Assembly (NCBI GenBank): GCA_036245525.1
Contig: BTPG01000001.1
Coordinates: 182,263,250-182,327,249 of the forward strand
Length of the DNA: 64,000 nt
Origin: Semisulcospira habei
Taxonomy: Eukaryota; Mollusca; Gastropoda; Semisulcospiridae
Direction: 5' to 3'
How positions within the stretch are numbered: the first letter of the stretch is position 1; each line of letters begins with the position of its first letter. The translations under genes were made by a program, and so were the position numbers. Shown piece after piece: positions 59,530-64,000 of the stretch. The notes under the pieces were generated by a model that saw nothing but the letters and a program-made list of their open reading frames with translations, had not been told where the DNA came from and searched no databases.

Positions 59530-60910
59530 TTAAATAATAATAATAATTACGGTATTTATAATGCGCTTATCTTATAATAATTATACCTATAAGCGCGCAC
59601 TCACAACTCACGCACGCAGGCTCGCGTACCACAAAAAGTGAAATACATTATGACAGTCGACTTGGGGTGGGGAGTGTGGTGATATAGTGCTAGAACTGTT
59701 GAAAGAGATGAGTTTTGAGGGCGGACTGGAAGGAGGAGAGAGTGTTTCTGACGGAGAGAGAGTGGGAGAGTGTTCCAGGCGGATGGACCATATACAGAGA
59801 AGGAGCGGGGGCCGAAAATGCTGAGTTTGGTGCAGGGGATGTGGAGGCGGAGCGGAGGGAGCGGGGAAGAGTGTAGGGGTGAAGTAACTTGGAGAGATAG
59901 GCAGGAGCGCAATTATTCAGGGATTTGTAGCAGAGAGACAGAATCTTGTATTGGATGCGTTGGGGGATGGGAAGCCAGTGAAGGAGTTTGAGCAGGGGAG
60001 TGATGTGGTCGGATTTTTTCTTTCTTAGGACGAGGCGGGCAGCATTGTTCTGGACACGCTGGAGGGTGAAAGTGGTGGAGTGAGGGAGGCCGGAAAGGAG
60101 AGAGTTGCAGTAGTCGATGCGAGATAGGATGAGAGAGACAGCAAGTTTGTTGGCAGCTTCGGTAGTGAGGTATTTTATGATCTGACTGATGCGGCGGAGG
60201 TGGAAATAGCATGCCTGTGCCGTGGCAGAGACAAAGCTGGTCATGGAAAGAGAGGAATCGAGGATAACGCCGAGGTTTTTGGCCGAGTCCGAGAAGGAGA
60301 TGGGGGTGCTGTCGAGTTGAAGGTGGAGAGAGGAAGGGAGCTGGGAAAGTTTCTGGCGAGTGCCTACCAGCATGGCTTCCGTTTTGTCGTCGTTCAGTTT
60401 AAGCTTGTTTGCTGTCATCCAGTTTTTCACGTCTTCGTAGCAGTCAGCCGTGTGAGTCAGTGAGTGACTGAGTGTTGTCGAGTTTGTCTTTGTCTAGTAG
60501 TTGTGAGTCGTCAGCGTAGAGGTGGTGGTTTATGTGGTGAGACTGGATGATGTTGGACAAGGGAGAGGTGTAGAGCGTGAAAAGGACCGGGCCCAGGACG
60601 GACCCCTGTGGAACTCCGCAGGAGAGCGTGACTGGGTTGGAGGAGACGCCGTCGATGGTGACGGACTGCTGTCTGTCGGAGAGGTAGGAGAGAAACCAGG
60701 AGTAAGCAGAGTCAGTGATTCCAAAGGAGTGGTGAGGGCGGTGGAGGAGGATAGAGTGGTCTATAGTGTCGAAGGCGGCAGAGAGGTCGAGTAGCGTAAG
60801 AAGGGAGATGTTGCCCGAGTCCGTGGAGAGAAGCAGGTCGTTTAGGATATGTAGAAGGGCTGTTTCAGTGCTGTGATGTTTGCGATAGGCTGGCTGACGA
60901 TTGCTTTAGG
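59530..60910 (-). mobile_element. LINE family 3 (L2/CR1-like) 3' part
   Basis: The 5' border at about 60910 falls at an RT block before AYRKHHSTETAL-like codons. The 3' end at about 59537 has a short AAT tail. The copy at 30253-31522 is colinear. Confidence 0.85.
59690..60910 (-). pseudogene. LINE family 3 reverse transcriptase, shifted
   Basis: The open stretch 59690-60430 contains KLNDDKTEAMLVGT and LHWLPIPQRIQYKIL. A further stretch to 60910 has CGVPQGSVLG, HLYADDSQLL and a DLSAAFDTIDH motif, with a shift near 60450-60465. It lacks the poly Ser-Leu expansion of its sister near 30458. Confidence 0.85.
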
Positions 60911-61023
60911 GTTAGTTGGTGATCAGAATCAATACTTTACACCTCTCCTCTAGTGGTGACACGCCTGAAAGACTACAACACTGCTCTGATGGGCACTGGT
61001 GCATGTCCACGAGCACTACCTCA

Positions 61024-61088
61024 AAAGACAAAGCTACTCAATCTGAGTGAGGCTGCCAGTCTCACTCAGATTGAGTAGCTTTGTCTTT
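61024..61088. repeat. Perfect hairpin with 28-bp arms
   Basis: 61024-61051 and 61061-61088 are exact complements around gctgccagt. Confidence 0.85.
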
Positions 61089-61218
61089 GTTCTAAGACAG
61101 TGATGTGTGTTAGGGGATTGGCGAGCACCTACGACACCCGGGCCAGTTGACTTCTCACTTTCTGATTATAGTGGGCGTGTCCACAGTCGTAGACTTAAAC
61201 CTAGATGACTGCCACGTA

Positions 61219-61503
61219 TGAGGATGCAATGAGGATGGTATATCACAGAAAGAGGTAATGCTTTCCATGAGCCTCTGTGACTGAAGGGGCACATGAAACT
61301 TTATTGCTTGCTGAGGGACTGGGTTGGGTAGATCATCAATGATTGGACACTTTCCCACCGCTGTGGTTGACCAGCAGTCAGCGGCTTATTGCGGCATATG
61401 GCTGTCTCACTCTAAGGATGCAATGAGGGTTGTATCGCACAGCAAGAGGCACTGCTTTACACGAGCCCCCGCTAGAGAGTGTAGGGGCACATGACCCTCT
61501 ATA
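61219..61503. repeat. Diverged tandem duplication of about 197 bp
   Basis: aggatgcaatgagg... to ...ggggcacatga occurs at 61219-61297 and, diverged, at 61416-61492. Confidence 0.65.
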
Positions 61504-61604
61504 TCTGGGTGAAGTACTGTGACTGGGGTGCAGGTCATCAGTGCTAAGTGAGGATATTTGACTATATACAGGCCCATGAACACGCATTTATACACGTGTC
61601 GAAA

Positions 61605-61790
61605 AATCGCTTCGTTCGCAGTTTTATATGCGTTTTTTGTATGTTTTGCGTCACAACACCTTGTTTACCTGCACTGTGGCCCATGTTTACTGTGTTTGTT
61701 TATTTATTTTTTGTCTTACAGTTAGTCATGAGTCTGGCCTTCGACCCTGAGCTGTGACCTTTGACCTTGACCTTGAAAGGGGTGGGGTTT
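61605..61790 (+). repeat. Dispersed repeat R, partial direct copy
   Basis: Aligns with 51190-51365, including TGACCTTTGACCT at 61755-61767 followed by a further TGACCT. Confidence 0.7.
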
Positions 61791-61796
61791 GGGCCA

Positions 61797-64000
61797 CGGA
61801 CCACAGTGCTGTTTCCGTACTGTCCAGTCTCTTAGCCTTAGTCAGTCCCAGTCATCCCCTAATTTTTCAATTCCCTAAAAAACACTACCGCCCACCAGCT
61901 GCACATTTGCCATGCACAAAATACCAAAAAAAAAAAAAAAAAAAAAAAAAAGCACTTGACCCGTCTCATTTCTTGGCTATGAAACTGGTTCCTTACCAAC
62001 CCCACATCCAAGCACAGCTGAAATCAGCATGCCCCTCAAATCACTACGTCAAAGGCAACTCAACATAGGCCCACAAATGTCCACTGGATAAGCTCAGGAT
62101 GGTATGAATCAAAGCACCAAACCTGTCTCCTCTCAGCTAACCACAAATTTCCAGCAAATTCCAACATTCAGCCCAACTGCAAATTTTCAAACAAGGCAAA
62201 AATTATTTAAAAAAAACACGGGGCCTCTTACTGCCTCAACTTCCCAAATTAAATGTATACCGTGACCTGTCAGAGAAACTTGTCCCACCTGAACACCATT
62301 CAATCTGCCATCAGTGCAACCCTTAGACAATAGCTAAGTCAAACCCAAAGTGACACCCTTAAAAGTTGCTGCCTCTTTATGTTATGGCCCATTATGTGAA
62401 GTGCCTTGATGTGGCGTTCACAATGCTGTTGATGTGTTGGATCATGCATATCTGATGCCATGAAAAACAGCCTAGATATGGTCAGAATGCCTCCAAAATT
62501 GGCATGTACATCAAGTAATATATCTGATCTTCAGACATGTTGCATTTGAGACACAGGCACATGAAAGTGTTTTTTTTTCATATTTTTCCATTGCCTACCC
62601 CCCTACTTTTTCTGTTTTTCCAAGTTTACACACTCATGCAATACAGTCAAACTGACTTCTGGTGGGCTGGACAACTTTAAAATGTTACCATGACACTGAC
62701 ACTGATGAAAAATGAGCTTTCAGACCCAAGGCCATTTCCTTGTGTATCTTAGGGCAGCCCAAAAGACAACACCCAGGCATCCTCATTGACCCTGTTGTCT
62801 GTTGTCAACAAGCTGGAAGAGGCCTGTAACCAGCTGCCATGCCCTATATGCTGCTGGCAATCTTTCCCTAGGCAAAAGGGGTCATGAAACAGCTCTGCAA
62901 TTTAAACATTAAGTCTATTGAGCTATCCCACAGGAAAAAAGACTACACAAAACAACCAAAACTAAGCTACGCGGGACACGCCGCATACGCTAACAAGTGT
63001 CTGGAGTGCTGATTTAGGAGGTAGCATAGAACAGTTCATTTTTATATAAACACACTTGTCAGAGTCTCAAAACACCTCAGCTCATCTTGCAGATGCAGTA
63101 GGCATGTGTGTGCCAAACTTGTGAACACTCCTGTAAAACCCTGTACTGGTGCCTGCAACTGCTGGTCCCATAACAATGCACTCAAATGAGCTTTACTCAG
63201 TGTACAAGTGCTTGTGTTTGGTTTAGAATAGACACCAGAGACATCCCTCATGACAATTACAGCAGAATGACACCTCAGATGCAACCAGTGTAGCAGTACC
63301 ATGCAAAATAACACTTCTGCATGTCACATTATTTTGGCCGCTTATTTCACTCTGAGGTCAGCTATCTGATGAAATGCACATGCTAACACTGTCTCATTGT
63401 AGTTTTGATCTTAACCTTTGACCTTAAGCCCCCAACCCCCCCCCCCCCACCTCCAACCCAAACCCCTACCCACCCCACCCTACACTCACCCCACACAACT
63501 TCAATAACTGAAAGAGTGAATTTTTGTAAACACATTTATCAAACTGAACACCACAAACCCCACCACTTTCAAGGTCAAGGTCAAAGGTCACAGCTCATGG
63601 TCGAAGGAAAGACTCATGACTAACTGTAAGACAAAAAATAAATGAGCAAACACACTAAACCTAGCTCACAGTGCAGGTAAACAGGGTGTTGCCACGCAAA
63701 ACATGCCAAAAACGCCTATAAAACTGCATGCACAGCAATTTTTTGGCAAAATTTCAAAATTTTCATGATTTTCTTACTTTTCCAACTGCAAACATCCAAA
63801 CTCAATGATCTGGTTACACTAAACCAGTTTCCGGTCTATGTCACATATGGCATGTGGTGCACCTGACAGGCCATGGACCACAGTGCTGTTTCCGTACTGT
63901 CCAGTCTCTTAGCCTTAGTCAGTCCCAGTCATCCCCTAATTTTTCAATTCCCTAAAAAACACTACCACCCACCAGCTGCACATTTGCCATGCACAAAATA
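61797..64000 (-). repeat. Dispersed repeat R, inverted long copy
   Basis: Reverse complement of 48340-49930 and beyond, with a start of a further unit at about 63880-64000 that repeats 61797-61917. It contains A27 at about 61925-61951, C-rich runs near 63430-63450 and AGGTCA repeats at 63572-63590. It runs off the right edge. Confidence 0.75.

Overview
This is a repeat-rich animal genomic window, most likely from a marine invertebrate and plausibly a mollusc such as a gastropod. The animal origin rests on spliced genes with GT-AG introns, a THAP-domain transposase, several LINE families, piggyBac- and pogo-type elements and long CA, TA, GA and AAT microsatellites. The narrower taxon is an inference from the general look of the elements. 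I found no ordinary host gene: every convincing coding region belongs to a mobile or virus-like element.

Positions 1-12150 hold copy A of a Maverick/Polinton-like virus-derived element. It carries a coiled-coil structural protein (-), a putative major capsid protein (+), a packaging ATPase (+), a conserved protein of unknown function (+), a type B DNA polymerase (+), and then a minus-strand block of integrase plus small membrane proteins. A LINE with a 16-bp target-site duplication splits the capsid gene. Positions 12150-15140 are a non-coding spacer. Positions 15549-26123 hold copy B, with the same gene order but heavily decayed. A piggyBac-type element sits in its integrase and a piggyBac-type MITE replaces the end of its first gene. 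Copy C, at 54138-55179 on the minus strand, keeps only the unknown protein and an intact ATPase. Together the copies let one infer what each gene looked like: A has an intact integrase, unknown gene and membrane protein, and C has an intact ATPase.

From 26630 to 31520 there is a complex tandem/inverted repeat array ending in a TA tract, then two fragments of one LINE family in tail-to-tail orientation, then a fragment of an L2/CR1-like LINE. Positions 33612-38598 are a pogo-like inverted-repeat element. Nested inside it is a near-complete LINE (34351-38402) whose 5' end is a tRNA-like Pol III promoter. Positions 39323-39665 hold a long near-perfect palindrome, and 40040-41271 a decayed LINE.

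Positions 41755-47892 carry an apparently intact four-exon transposase gene (THAP domain plus DDE_Tnp_4 domain, IS4EU/ISL2EU-like) on the minus strand. Its third intron contains an oppositely oriented YqaJ-type nuclease gene and several small elements. From 48300 to the end the window is a mosaic of dispersed repeats, LINE fragments and microsatellites. The last 2.2 kb are an inverted copy of the 48.3-49.9 kb repeat, which carries nuclear-receptor-like half sites.
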